The position numbers and the translations under genes are program-made. 64,000 nucleotides of DNA. Origin: Mesocentrotus franciscanus. Its lineage: Eukaryota; Echinodermata; Echinoidea; Camarodonta; Strongylocentrotidae. The notes below the pieces were generated by a model that saw only the letters and a program-made list of their open reading frames with translations, ran no database searches and was not told where the DNA came from. How positions within the stretch are numbered: position 1 is the stretch's first letter; every line of letters begins with the position of its first letter. Of this stretch, positions 49,612 to 61,531 are shown piece by piece. The DNA lies in NCBI GenBank assembly GCA_037976565.1, contig CP137666.1, positions 51,363,271 through 51,427,270 of the forward strand, given 5' to 3'.

Positions 49612-51269
49612 GAGGTTACACCGTTATTTTAGTGTTAGCGGAAAAGGTAGTACAGAAGAGAGGGAGGGGGGAGGGAGACAACTTAAATAGACAATCATTC
49701 AATTAGATGCTCTAAAACAGGATCATCGGAGAAGGACATGCATACAAACAAAAAGGAGAGAGAGAAAAACGAAATTGGGAGAGGAACAAAAAGGGGGAAA
49801 CAAGACATTGAGAAACGATTCTGAAATTCTGAAAACAGTAATAAAAGCTAGTGAGAGATAAATGATATTCATGGTGATTTAGTGCATGAAATCTACCTTC
49901 AACTGTTAGTTTGCCCTTCCCCCCCCCCTTACAAAAAAAACATGGTATAACAGTGCTACCACGGTACTACCATGATACAGACAGTACTATCATGGCTCTA
50001 TATATTATGTAGAGTATCGTAATAATTATATGTACCGTAGCCAACATACCGTAATTCATGGTAATTTTTAAAAAGGGCCATAAGGTATTAATCTCGTGCA
50101 TAATATTTTGAGTGATGATACCAAGAGTTACAATAAGGTAGGCCTACTCTAAGCAGTTGGGGGATTTAGGGGAGGCACACCCGCCCCTCCTTTTAGAGTA
50201 GGCCTAGTAACAAAATTGTGCCCTGCCAATTAAAATTTGTATTAAAAATGCAGAGTTTGAGCATCACCTAAACTGGAGATTCGGCTAGCTGATAGACGCC
50301 CGATAGACGGCAACTATAGGTCCCACCCGAAACTTTGCATCGCTATAGGACCCAATTTTCATTCTTTTCTAATTTCCCGCCCGACTTGAGATGGATCCTT
50401 CCCACAAACTCCCCGGTAGGTACTAGCAATATGATGAAATGCCCAAACCCCACCCCTCCCCGCCCACACCCCCTAAATTTCATACCCCCGCCCCCGATAG
50501 ACGTCAGCTAGGACGAACCCTATATATACTATATCATAGTGTACTGTCTGTATACTGTGTTTTCAGTAAGTTGTGCTATAAAAACATTTCTGAAATAAAA
50601 AAAATGGGGATTTCCAATTAAGGGCCTACTATTTGAACAAAAATCCATTCAAATGGTTTCCTAAACCAGATTATACGGATTCAAAAATCGAGATAAACAT
50701 GGTCAAACCCTTCATAACTAATAAAATATTGCACTGGTATAGAAGTTTTCACATTATGGCCTAAAATAAATATGCCCGACATTTATAGATAAGCAATAAA
50801 AAAAAATTAAAAAAAAAAAATCCGTCGTCGTTTCATATACACTGTATTAAAGCAAAAGGCAGGTAAATTATGTCAATTTTATAAATATATATATCATTGA
50901 TATAGATATCACTCTTATCTTCATAACTACTCGTAATGTCGTTGTTAATGTGATTTGAGATGGAGGAATAAATGTTGACTTCTCTGTGCACTAAATTTGT
51001 GTCATAGTAATGATAGTATGGCTGAACAAGACGTAAAATAACAGTATCATATTACCGTGTTATATTTCCTAAATTTATGCAAAACAACGTCAAAAACACA
51101 GCGGAATTTTGGACCTACCCTTGCCAAAAGACCCAAAATGTCTGTGATTAATAAGTACTACATATGATTTCATGTGATTTCATATTATTTCAGACATTAG
51201 ATGTTATGTTTTACAGTATGGAGGACAGAAAATTACCCACTCCTTTTGGTTATAATGATCTGTTTATTT
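49612..51269. other. Gene-free stretch upstream of DALRD3
   Basis: No coding signal. It contains a 68-bp palindromic hairpin (50139-50206), C-rich runs near 49919 and 50450, and A tracts near 50800. Confidence 0.45.
50139..50206. repeat. Perfect 14-bp stem hairpin
   Basis: TAGGCCTACTCTAA at 50139-50152 is the exact reverse complement of TTAGAGTAGGCCTA at 50193-50206. The loop carries GGGGAGG and GCCCCTCC, which can pair in part. Confidence 0.8.
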
Positions 51270-51322
51270 CATAGAGATATATACTTAATAAGGCTTAGTG
51301 TTAGTAAGTATATATCTCTATG
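51270..51322 (+). promoter_or_regulatory. Perfect 18-bp stem-loop just upstream of the DALRD3 start
   Basis: CATAGAGATATATACTTA (51270-51287) and TAAGTATATATCTCTATG (51305-51322) are exact reverse complements with a 17-base loop. The last three bases of the 3' arm are an in-frame ATG that would add 12 residues to DALRD3, in a weaker context (T at -3) than the chosen start 33 bases downstream. It may be a 5'-leader structure or a DNA palindrome in the promoter. Confidence 0.7.
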
Positions 51323-51355
51323 GTTTATTTATCAATTGGCGTGCCATACACAACT

Positions 51356-54300
51356 ATGGCAAGCGACAGTGACAGCGTCAGAGTGACAATGCTCCGGGAG
51401 GTTTTACATAAGATAACGGTCATAATTGCTACGAAATGCGACAAAAATGTTCCTTCAAGTATCAAAAAGGGATCTGCGATGGTTCGTCAGAGCACAAGAC
51501 CAATATACGGAGATATCTGTATTCCTGGGGGAGTAGTAAAAATGCATCTCCCAACTGAACAGGTAATTGTGCATGTGGGACTGATGTAAGTGTACTTGAT
51601 GGCGCCCCGACGCTATGGCGTGGTAGTGCCTAGTGGGCCATGGGGCACACGCACGCGCACGTCGGTTATGATTTTATAAATATACAAATGACCAGACCAC
51701 GAGACATATCTAATTTCTTAGTGTTTGAAGGGCGATTTTTGTGTATGTGTGTATATATGATCATCTCCGGCTACAGCAATGAGTTAAAGCCAAATAATGA
51801 AATTAATCTACTTCCAATCAATTCTGGAAATCCTGAAGATGAAAATTGAAAGGAGTCATGAACTCGATTTCAATGTGCCATTCATTTCATGTAATAATAA
51901 TTATAATATAGACCTAATTCGGCTTCAGTCTGTGATATCGAAGGTTGTTCCACTGAGACTACGTCTGATAATGATAATGGTAATGATAATGATAGTGATG
52001 ATGATGATGATGATAAGATTACGAATAAGGATAATCTGAATACACAACATGGACTAAATGTCATTACTTTCCAATCTTTCTTTCTCTTGGTCAACATCTA
52101 GCATGTAGAGGAGGTGATTGAGGCAATCATGGCTGCCAGCGAGAGCTTAGACTTTCCAGTCCTTACCTGCTCACCTTCAGAGAATAACTTCATCAGTATC
52201 AAACTTCAGAGGGCTCCCGCCTTTAGTCGCGTCATTAATCGCATCATGGAGGAAGGGAATGAGTATGGTCACCAGCGCACCAGGAGAGATAAAACTGTGC
52301 TGCTCAATGTTCCAGTGATACCAAAGAGGGAGAAGGAGGATGATGGAGTTTGGCTGTCTTCGTTGAGGCAACATCTTTTAGCTCAACATGTTTCTGCTCT
52401 TCTTGAAGCTAATGGGTAATTAAGCTGATAGTCAACATACATAGAGACAAATTTTCGTGATCAGAAGACAAACAAATGATTACTGCCATAGATTCAATTG
52501 TGGGTGGCAGATGTCAACTGTAACTGATATCATGAGTGGAATTATTGTAACTGTGAGTGAACTAATTTCCTTTCTAAACACTTGGATTATGGATATGCCC
52601 TCAATTTAATGAGTTGAGAATCTGAAGTTGATCCCCCAATTTACAATGTTGCTATGATCTTTGAAATTGCAGCAACACAATGAGAATGGGCAATGATATC
52701 AAATGAGTATGCCTTAATTGCAGAATCATTGATTTGGGAAGGTCGCTTTGGTGCAAAAGAGCTGAATTTAACTTGTAAATCAGAATTGATTTTTGTTGCA
52801 TACTAAGTTGTTTTAGTAGGCACACTGAATGCATTCATTTTATATGCTTCTCTTTCCACAGCTATCGTATTCATCAAGGTCACAATGTGAACACAGGAAT
52901 GTCTTCCTCTACAGTCGGTAAAATTCTGGGGATTATCATTCCAGAGGAGTCTCTTGGCATCAGCTCCAGGACAACAACAGAAAGAGATCTGCCTCCTGGA
53001 TACCTTGAGGAACTCTCAAACTCCAAGTATGTATCATCTGTTGCCTGCCAGACTGATGAGGAAAAAGATCACCAACAGTCACCTGATCAATGTCATCTGC
53101 ATTCATCACAGGATGGCTTACCCAAACAGTGGTCTGTGGATCTGGCCGCTGTGCTGGAACATCAGAGACTAAGGATAGGAAAAGGAGGATATAGCAAGAA
53201 CATGACAGAAGTGCAATGTAAGAACAAATGTTATGGTCAGAACTATATTTATGACCATAGTCTGAAGACTTCTTGTTGAGAAGATGGATCTTCCTGTTTT
53301 CCATGAATACAGTGTTGGGAAAAAACCAAAGGGGTAAAAAGTAGATTGCTTTTATTTCGTTCTATTTTTGATACCCCTGTGAGGGGCTGAGAGTACATAA
53401 TGAGAGAACATAATCCCATAAAATTCATGATGCAGAGTACGAGTATTGCAGATATCTCTGTGTTGATTATACATGTATATTCATTCTTTTTTTGAGTTTT
53501 AACATCCTTCAAATGCAAGTGGCAAGTTTGTTTGATAATTGGTATCTAAAGTGGGGTCATGTATAGCGCTCCTATCTGTCAGACTTGACACTCCTGCCGC
53601 TCCACAATTCTGAGCTAAAATTCACAGGCAAGGACTTATTCACAAATATTTATAGATGAGTGATTTAAGGTATCCCAATATAAATAATGTATCCAAAGAG
53701 AAACACTTGTATTCCCATCTCGACTGATAACCCAAAGATTTTTTCCCCCTCTCTGGCAACTTCAAAGCTTTCTGAAGGAATGTGTTCTTCATGAATGTCT
53801 TTCATCTCCTTAATTACACATTGTCTTTTTGTCTTTAATGTGTTATAATTCAAGATTATTCTGTTCTCTCTCTCTCTCTCTCTCTCAGTAACAGACAAAA
53901 AAGGAGTAGCAAACCCGGTCCTCAAGCAGTGTTTGAACTTGAAGAATGCAGTAGAAGAGATGGTACATTGTAGTTTAACCAGTCATTAATTCATTTGATA
54001 TGGTGTATTAAAAATAGACACATACCGTTGAGTCAAAAAAAAGCTTACACCTAGAAAATTGCTTATTATTTAAGAAATCATCTATGAACAGTAAATTATT
54101 ATACATCTTATGAAAGAGTGTTTTATCCCAAATCATTTAGTATAATTTTTGTATGGTATGTGTTCACACTTGGATGAACAGGAGGCATTGTTTGCGAGAG
54201 TGCAAAAATCAACTTGCGCCAAAGTTGCTTATGTGATGTTTGATCCGTTCAAATTTCAATAAACACGCTAAGCCTTGTTGATCGGGTGGTAATGTCTTTT

Positions 54301-56382
54301 GTTCATGACCATGTTAAGGGGTGGGAGGGAGGAGGGGCGGGCGATGTACCATTCAACGACCAAAAAAAGCACAGAAGAAAAAAAATTGCGCCTTGTTGTT
54401 AGTGACAAATTGAAACCAAGCCACTCTGTGTAAAGATGGCTCTGAGTACCTCATTTTTAAGCTCGTTCAGACAACCCCCCCCCTAAAAAAAGAACCCCGC
54501 AGTGGTTATTATTTGTTTTTTACGTTTGAAACGAATGACAACTGTTGGTGAAAGCCATATGAGGCGCGTATTCACTGAACTCTGTGTTATTATTAAAGAC
54601 CAGAAGGTAAAACGTATGAAAAAATCGACTTGTGAAAAGTATTAAAGTGAGAGAATGAATTGAATGTATCAAATGAGATGCATTGCATATACTTTTTGCA
54701 GAAACAAAGTCACACACACACACACGCACAAATGTCCTTTGATATTTGATATTTGATATGTGATATGTGTGTCATGATTAATTTTGTTAGGGATGTTATT
54801 TGGATCTGCAAAGACCGAATTAATACCCAAATCCCAATCGTTTTATTCAAACATCACATAAGAAACTTTGGTGCAAGTTGATTTTTGCACTCTCGCAAAC
54901 AATGCCTTCTGTTCATCCAAGCGTGAACACATACCACACAAAAATGATACTAAATGATTTGGGATAAAACACTGTTTCATAAAATGTATAATAATTTACT
55001 GTTCATAGATGATTTTTAAAATAATTAGCAATTTTCTAAGTGTAAACTTTTTTTTGACTCACACTGTATATTGAAGAAAAAAAAACTCTCTAGCAACAAT
55101 ATTGTCACAATTCTAGAGGGATGTAAGGTAATGTACTTATTAAAGATTAGCAATGAAATCAAAGAGGCACATTGACAAACAAATCATTATAGATTATACA
55201 TATAAATAGATAGTTGATTTATGGCTAATGTTCAGTCTACTTTTATTTCATCTTATTTTTGTTTGTTTACTTGTGAGTGACTTTGAAATCATGGTCTTGT
55301 ATTCTAAGTCTCTTTAAAAGTTGACCCCCTTTGAATAATTTTGTTGGATTCAGATTTTTTAACCAGAAATGTTCAAGCATTTAGGTCGCTTACCTCGGTG
55401 ACATGACCTAGTATTGGATGGAAAGGGGAAAACAAATGATTGTATGAAATTTGCTCTATTGCTAAAAGTAACAAGGCATGTTAATAACCAGCGTAATAAT
55501 CCTGTCATTTTTGCATAGTATTATTAATTGCTATTTTATTAGTTGTTATAAATTTCTCTTTTTATTAGTGGGCATAAACGTGAAGAATTGAATTGAAAAG
55601 CATAATTTGTATTTTGACTGTACATTGTTTGTTGTAGATCAAAGTATGCCCAGGCGAATTTTAATATATCTATAAATACAGACAAGTAATATAGAAAACT
55701 GAAGCTGTAAACTTTTTATAGCCTCTGGTGCATTTTTAGAACTTACAAAGGTCGGATGTGTCTCGTAAAACTAAAGTAATAAATGAAAATTAAATTGCTT
55801 GAACCTATTCAATGCAAAACTTGACCCAGATAAAAGTTTGACTTATCATGTTATGATATGTATTTTGGCCTGATAATTGAGCAGTCAAATATTGTTTAAT
55901 AGATCATGAAGTTGACTGAATTCACAAGCTAGATATATTACCAATGCAAATAAATTATAAAAGGTGAAAATTAAATCATAACAAGTCAAACAAAGTCGAA
56001 TTGTTGAGAATTCACTTGAATGACAATATAAAAAGTTGCAATATGAAGAATAACTGCTTTAATCTGTATTGTAACTATTGTGTAGAAAGGCAATGAAATC
56101 ATATACCAATTTAAAATTCAATTATGGTATTTGGAGGGTTCATGTAGAGGTTTCATGGTCTAGTGGATATGTCACCAGACTGTGAATCACATGGTTCATG
56201 ATTCAAGGTTCGAGTCCCGCAGGAGCACTAATGTCCTTTCGCAGCAAGACATTAATCTACATTTGCCACTCTCCACCAAGGTGTAGTAAATGGGTAACTG
56301 GTAGGAATTTATTCTGTGAATGCTTTGAACGCCTTAGGGCAGCTGGGCTAAAGCCAGGGTAATAATAACTACATATATATTA

Positions 56383-56422
<40 letters not shown>

Positions 56423-59400
56423 TGAAGTGCATGTATTGTATCAGAAACATTATACCATCGGGTAACAAACCGACATAAGTGATGCCCGTACCATGCTTCT
56501 AAATCTCCATCTGTCAATGTGACCTGCAACATACTACACGATTCTTCTCCAGTTAACAAAAGATAATAATGAAATTAATATCCCATTCTTAACATCCTTG
56601 TGCACTTCTAAAGAGCTTGTGAACTTATAACCCCAGCTTTAGCTCCTTTAAAAATTGCCATTGCTCAGTGCATTTTAAGGAATAGATCTATCAGGTATTC
56701 ACTTCCTTCACCTGGGTTGAATGTTGCAAATGTAGATTGCCAAAGGAACTCAAGTGAAGTGACAAAGACCCAAACTCTGAAACCGTTTGTTACACAGTGT
56801 CAAGATTTATCCAGTAGACCACAACACCTGTATTGGTGCATCTTAATCCAATCAAGGCTTATATGTTTGGACTCATTTAGAAGTCATCCAATGATCCATG
56901 TATCCTTCACATCGTTCCGTCTAGCCAGGAGTTTCTACAGCAGCAGGTGGATCTGACCATGAGGGCGCTGTCTCAAGATGGCCGTTACTCGGACCACTCT
57001 CATCTGTGCTGCGCACCTGTTCAGCTGACTGGAGCTTCCCAGAGCTCTGGTGGCAAGAGACAGGGGAAGGAGATGGATGTGGAAGAGTTCTATGACATCA
57101 GGTATTCACAGATGAGAGAGGCATCAGTGATGAAGTATGGTGATCAAGTAAAAGGTAAAGAAGGGTTGCAGTTGTAATAGTGAAGAAGAAAAGTACAATT
57201 TAGATAATAGACATAGGATCTAAATGAAACAGTATTTGTTGCCCCTTGTATGGGACTGGGTTATCTGGCGGTAATGCATTATGTTGTTAAGTTTGTGAAT
57301 GTGTGCATTTTATTGACATGTCAGGTAATAATAATAATAATTTTCTATGGGCCTTTCTTTTTCGTCCCCTATAATGGATATGTGGGAAATAAAATATAGT
57401 TGTTTATTATTATTTAAAAAAAATTATTATTCATAGTAGTAGTAGTAGCTTAAGTGTGACAAATTGGATCTGATTCTATGTTCAACTCTCTTTCTCTTTT
57501 ATCAGGTGATTCTTGGAATGACATGATACATTCTGTGACTGCTGCAGGAATCAAGTTTGACATATTAGGAACACACTTCAGACACCCTGTGAGTTATGCT
57601 CAATTCAATTTTCTATTTAAACATGCAATATGGTTGAATATGCTATGTTATCATAGCATGTCTTTTACATGTCATCATTTTAAAGCTTATTTACAGTTTT
57701 GGTAAGCAAAAAAAAACAAAAAACTCCTCGAGAAATTTATTTAATTTTAATTGATTAACAGGAATATATTAACAATACTGAGCTGTGATGAAGTGAATTT
57801 GTTTTCTCCTCAAGTGAAATATTAAGAAATGAGAGGTTAAAATCAGCAATATGCCCACAGAACTTCAATCCCATATAGCAAAATTTGCAAAGAGTCAACC
57901 AACTTCAGAAGTGCTTGGCATGTTGTTGTCTGTTCCATCAACTTTAGGTTGCTTAGCTGGCCAGCAATGATCAGCTTTCAGAGACTGTGCAAACCTATGT
58001 TTTTTATGACTAGTGACTAAATGATTTTGGTACTCCACTAACCTGTTCATAGAGACCACCTATCTCTACAGACCACTTTTCTTATCTCCATTGTGTGGCC
58101 TTTACATACAGGGTTAACTATAATACCTTTAACATTACCAACTCCATGTCTCCATTGCTTTCTTTGCAGGTGAAGCTTGATGTTGGTGAGAGGAACGAGA
58201 GCAACCCTTGGCCAGATAACAGGAATGGTGTCTTTGTGGTGTACAACTATGCCAGACTCTCCACCCTCTTCACAAGGTTCCAAGAAGAGGTCCACAAAGG
58301 TAAGTAGTTTCTACCAACAATTTTTAGGAAAGGTGTCGGTGGTCCAACAGCATTGTCTCGAGGCTTTATTTCATGAAAAATATCTTGTTGGGGTTAGGGA
58401 TGCATTTGGGTTTAAGATTAGGGTTAGGGTCAAATGTAGTGTCCGGTCCAGGGTTGACATTAGAAATTCAGTTGGTGTCTGATATTGACTGGGGAACAAC
58501 TGTCCAAGGACCATGTGTCGTAGAACTGATGTGATGTAGTGGATATGTTACCTGACTGTAGTAGATCGGTGGTAGAGCGGTCGTCTTATGACTATAATTA
58601 TTTGGTTTAAAACCAATTTGATGCACTTGTCTTATGCCCTTTGTTAAGGCACTCATCCTCATTCACCAAGTCCCTCAGACGGGACTAAAGCCATAGGTCT
58701 GCTGCTGTCATATCTATAATTTTGCAAAGTGTCTGAATTTTTTTTCCTGACCATAACGTACTTGAAACCCATCTGATTAAAGCTGAGTGGATCTATCGTT
58801 CCTCTCTGAATCATGATATGTCTTCATGAATCCTTTCCTGTTCAGGTACATATCCAGCATTGCCACCTGTAGAAAACATAGACTTCTCAACCCTGAAAGA
58901 AGAAGCAGAGTGGAAGCTGCTCTTTTCTCACATCCTAACACTACCTGATGTAATATTAGAGTCAGTAGGAGAAAGTGTTACCACTCCTCAAGAGCTGGCA
59001 TGCAAGTTTGAAACCCATAAGGTTGGTATGAAATTTACTGTCTAATCAATTGCATTCCAACTCTTTACCTCGTTAGTGCTGTAGGCAAATGTTTTATGTT
59101 GTCTGCTTGGAGCCAGAAGGGCATTCAAATTATGTAAGTACCTTTCTGGCTCTCAGCAGATATCTTTAGTATCTGAATTTGTGGCTTGTTGTAAGGGAAT
59201 AACTATTAGCTGCAAAGTTATTTCTTCTGTAGAGCAATGCTTTGTCTAAGTGTTATCAAATTTAGCAATTTGCAAATTTGAGGCAAAAAGGGACATGATG
59301 AACATTGTGAAGATATTAAAAAAATATATTCATTTTGTTATTATAACATAAAAATGTTAAAAATGTAACAAATTGTTAAAAGGAAATCGTTTTTCAATGA

Positions 59401-60330
59401 GATAAGGCTTTGATAACAGGCTGTACACAGTTATGTGAACCTGTGCGGTATTGTAGTATCTGCCTTTAATGAGTATATACTGCTTCATTATGTGATATTT
59501 CAATTTAATTTCTCTTGGACACATTGTAGTTGCAGAATTTTTGTCTCATAATGTCCTTTTTTAATTCTTTTCTCAGATTTGCCGCTACCTCGTATCACTC
59601 AGTCAGGATTTGAGTACATACTACAGCAGATTTAGAATCTTAGTGGTAAGTCAAAATTGATAGAGATCACTGTGACATCTACAATAATTGATGAACCACT
59701 GGCAATTGAATTATGAAGGGTTTGTTCCAACAATCCAAGTTTTGACAAAAGTTATGCTGCACCATCCATGTATTACTTGCTCATACAAGGTCTGTGCTGG
59801 CTTTCAGGCTGCTAATAATTTCGTGAACAACAGTGTGAATGAATTGTGTGACAGATAATTACAGGATTTTGAAATCAAACCTCTTTTGTTGTTCTCCTGG
59901 AATATTATCTCTCTTCCATCTTGTTCTTTCTACCTTGCTCTTTCTTGTCTCTTCCTAACCCTCCTCTGTCTCTTACCCCCTTCTTTCCCCCTATCTCTTC
60001 CAACTACCTTTCTATCTCTCTTCTCTCTCCCCATCTCTGTCCTGCCATTGTCTGTCCCTATTCCCCTCTCTCTTCTCTTTTTCCTCCCTCTCTCTCTCTT
60101 TTTTGCCTTATCACTTATTTTTGTCTCCTCCTCTCTCTGTTAATCTCTCCCTTTGTATTACTCCCTTGCTTCTCTCCTCCCTCTCTCTCCTACCCTCTTT
60201 CTCTGTACAGGAACCCAGACCTCATCTCCTGCCGACCATGTTTGCCCGGATCTACTTGCTGAAAGCAGTTCATCAGGTTCTCGGTAACGGTCTAGCCCTC
60301 CTGAAGATTACTCCGCTTACTCAGATGTGA
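51356..60330 (+). CDS. dalrd3: DALR anticodon-binding domain-containing protein 3, ten exons, 600 aa
   Basis: Exons: 51356-51562, 52102-52415, 52862-53217, 53889-53962, 56881-57154, 57506-57588, 58170-58299, 58846-59021, 59577-59645, 60211-60330; the joined frame stays open through all phases. DALRD3 resembles the C-terminal part of arginyl-tRNA synthetase and, in human cells, guides METTL2 to arginine tRNAs for 3-methylcytosine at position 32. Family landmarks are EFLQQQVDL (exon 5), EEFYDIRYSQ (exon 5), FVVYNYARLSTLF (exon 7), YPALPPVENIDF (exon 8), and the DALR end LSTYYSRF...EPRPHL...RIYLLKAVHQVL (exons 9-10). HIGH and KMSKS synthetase motifs are not seen, so it is not an active synthetase. 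Human DALRD3 is about 543 aa. The start ATG has A at -3 and G at +4. Exon 4 (74 bases) and the exact exon 5 start are the least certain. Confidence 0.9.
51960..52034. repeat. GATAAT/GATGAT microsatellite in DALRD3 intron 1
   Basis: Interrupted GATAATG and GATGATGATGATGATGAT repeats about 70-140 bases before the exon 2 acceptor. Confidence 0.85.
53865..53886 (+). repeat. (TC)11 microsatellite forming the exon 4 pyrimidine tract
   Basis: A pure TC run ends two bases before the exon 4 start, within ...CTCTCTCAG/TAACAG. The dinucleotide repeat itself serves as the polypyrimidine tract of the predicted 3' splice site. Confidence 0.7.
54025..55066. mobile_element. Tc1/mariner-type MITE in DALRD3 intron 4
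   Basis: Inverted repeats of about 230 bases: the left side starts CCGTTGAGTCAAAAAAAAGC, and the right side ends as the inverse of CAGTGTGAGTCAAAAAAAAG. They stay similar through CTATGAACAGTAAATTATTA, GTGTTTTATCCCAAATC and GTGCAAAAATCAACTTG. Each end is flanked by TA (54023-54024 and 55067-55068), as in the IS630/Tc1/mariner superfamily. There is no transposase. The core contains a fragment of MITE family A. Confidence 0.8.
54459..54600. mobile_element. MITE family A fragment nested in the mariner-type MITE
   Basis: AAGCTCGTTCAGACA, AACGAATGACAACTG and GGCGCGTATTCACTGAACTC match the cores of 35315-35549 and 61319-61531. The right terminus is missing and a C homopolymer interrupts the left side. 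Confidence 0.55.
56149..56420 (+). mobile_element. tRNA-derived SINE in DALRD3 intron 4
   Basis: The head carries a Pol III A box, TGGTCTAGTGG (56156-56166), and a B box, GGTTCGAGTCC (56207-56217), with a tRNA-like anticodon region CTGTGAA that would read GTG (His). The body includes CCACCAAGGTGTAGTAAATG and GGCAGCTGGGCTAAAGCC. It ends in an ATT microsatellite (about 56379-56420). Intact boxes plus body plus simple-repeat tail define a SINE and argue against a functional tRNA gene. Confidence 0.8.
58535..58700 (+). mobile_element. Truncated SINE head joined to a second SINE, DALRD3 intron 7
   Basis: TGTAGTGGATATGTTACCTG (about 58535-58555) resembles the head of the 56149 SINE but breaks off. 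It is followed by a second tRNA-like unit with A box TGGTAGAGCGG (58570-58580), a degenerate B box GGTTTAAAACC (58614-58624) and a tail TCATTCACCAAGTCCCTCAG. No A/T-rich terminal repeat is left, so both are old fragments. Confidence 0.55.
59101..59160. repeat. Short hairpin repeat, family copy 4, DALRD3 intron 8
   Basis: GTCTGCTTGGAGCCAGAAGG and CCTTTCTGGCTCTCAGCAGA pair almost perfectly around a loop of about 20 bases. It is the cleanest member of the family also seen at 2250, 13559 and 15980, and lies 80 bases downstream of the exon 8 donor. Confidence 0.7.
59921..60210 (+). repeat. ~290-bp polypyrimidine tract before the last DALRD3 exon
   Basis: An almost uninterrupted C/T-rich block (CTCTCTC, CCCTCT and TTTCCC units) fills the end of intron 9 and leads into the acceptor CTCTGTACAG/GAACCC. 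It is far longer than a normal pyrimidine tract and is a low-complexity repeat. Confidence 0.85.
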
Positions 60331-60860
60331 TCTGTCACTGACTGAGACCTACTACTCCAAAGACTATTTTTGAATTGTTTTTGTTTACCCCAAGTAGAGA
60401 CGAGCATCTGAATCATCGATGTGTCCTGGAACTACTTAATCCCATGTCACACTGTCACATAAATTCCATACCGACTCCAAACTCTGCATTGGTATGTGGA
60501 TATTGTCAGAGATGAGATGTATTTACTACAAGGTTGATTTCTGCAATTGTGATCTTTATCTATACAATTTTAAGAAGGCTCATTCCAATGTACTCTTCTT
60601 CATGTATTATTATAGACAGAAAGGTGGATAATGTGCAATAATAAAAACACATGGGACTACTCCTAGGATATCCATGAAGCTTGAGATATTTCAGGGACAT
60701 TTTTTGATGAGGATTGCCATTTCTTTTTCAAATAATCTGACGCCCTGACTGAACAGTTATACATGTGCCTTGGATCATTGATAGGTTTCTTTTGTGCTGT
60801 TGGGAAAAATTTCCAATAAATTGCTCATGCAACAAACATTTTTAATTAAAAATAAAGATA
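60331..60860 (+). other. dalrd3: DALRD3 3' UTR with three poly(A) signals
   Basis: AT-rich non-coding sequence after the stop. AATAAA occurs at 60640-60645, 60815-60820 and 60851-60856. The first gives a UTR of about 330 bases. Confidence 0.6.
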
Positions 60861-61318
60861 TAAAAGCTGTCTTCAAGGGATGTATTAATCTAGGCAATAG
60901 AGGGCGTTTCAGCAATTCGGTCTTCTAAAAGAAAGCACAGAATGATTAGTTCTGTCAACCTGTTGTCAAAATATTTGATTTGGCAGAATTGTATGATTTT
61001 ACTCATCTGCCTAAAAGTATGTGTAGGCCAAATATGGATGAGCGATTATTGTAAAAGCAAAGGCAGTTTTATGAATATATAACTGACTTAAGATTGGAAG
61101 TCAGATTGCTCATTTCTGTAATTCATTGATGCCATCATGAGATGGTGCTATGCACTTGTCTCCCTCTCTTTCAAATTGTATGCTTGTTTACATACATTTA
61201 CCTTGTCGAGAGCTCGATATACCTTGCTGTTTTAAAAGAATTTGAGCTGATAAAATGATAATTCAGTGGTTTGCTTCGAGGAATCAACAAAATTTGCCTT
61301 TCCATTGCTACAGAATTA
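60861..61318. other. Intergenic stretch between convergent genes
   Basis: No coding signal and no recognised repeat. Confidence 0.4.
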
Positions 61319-61531
61319 AAGGCTTGTTCAGATATGGTGAAGTAACTGCGCCAACAAATCTGCAGTTTTTTTTTTTCATGTGTAAATGAATGACAACTGC
61401 GGGCAACAAATGGAATTGCGCTTATTCACTGAGCTCTGTTTTATAAGATACGGAAGTGTCAAGCCTTTTACAATATACGTCATTAAAAAAAACTGCCACG
61501 GCTTTGCCATGTCATATCTGAACGAGCCTAT
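61319..61531. mobile_element. MITE family A, copy 2
   Basis: The left terminus AAGGCTTGTTCAGATATGG and the right terminus CATATCTGAACGAGCCTAT are inverted. The core has GTAAATGAATGACAACTGC, TTGCGCTTATTCACTGAG and TTATAAGATACGG, as in 35315-35549. No clear target duplication. There is no coding capacity. Confidence 0.75.

Noticed and set aside
56149..56226. Functional tRNA-His gene
   Set aside because: The acceptor stem does not pair well, and the sequence continues into a SINE body with a simple-repeat tail.
59025..59030. Alternative DALRD3 exon 8 donor GTATGA
   Set aside because: It would leave phase 1 and destroy the conserved ICRYLVSLSQDL frame of exon 9.
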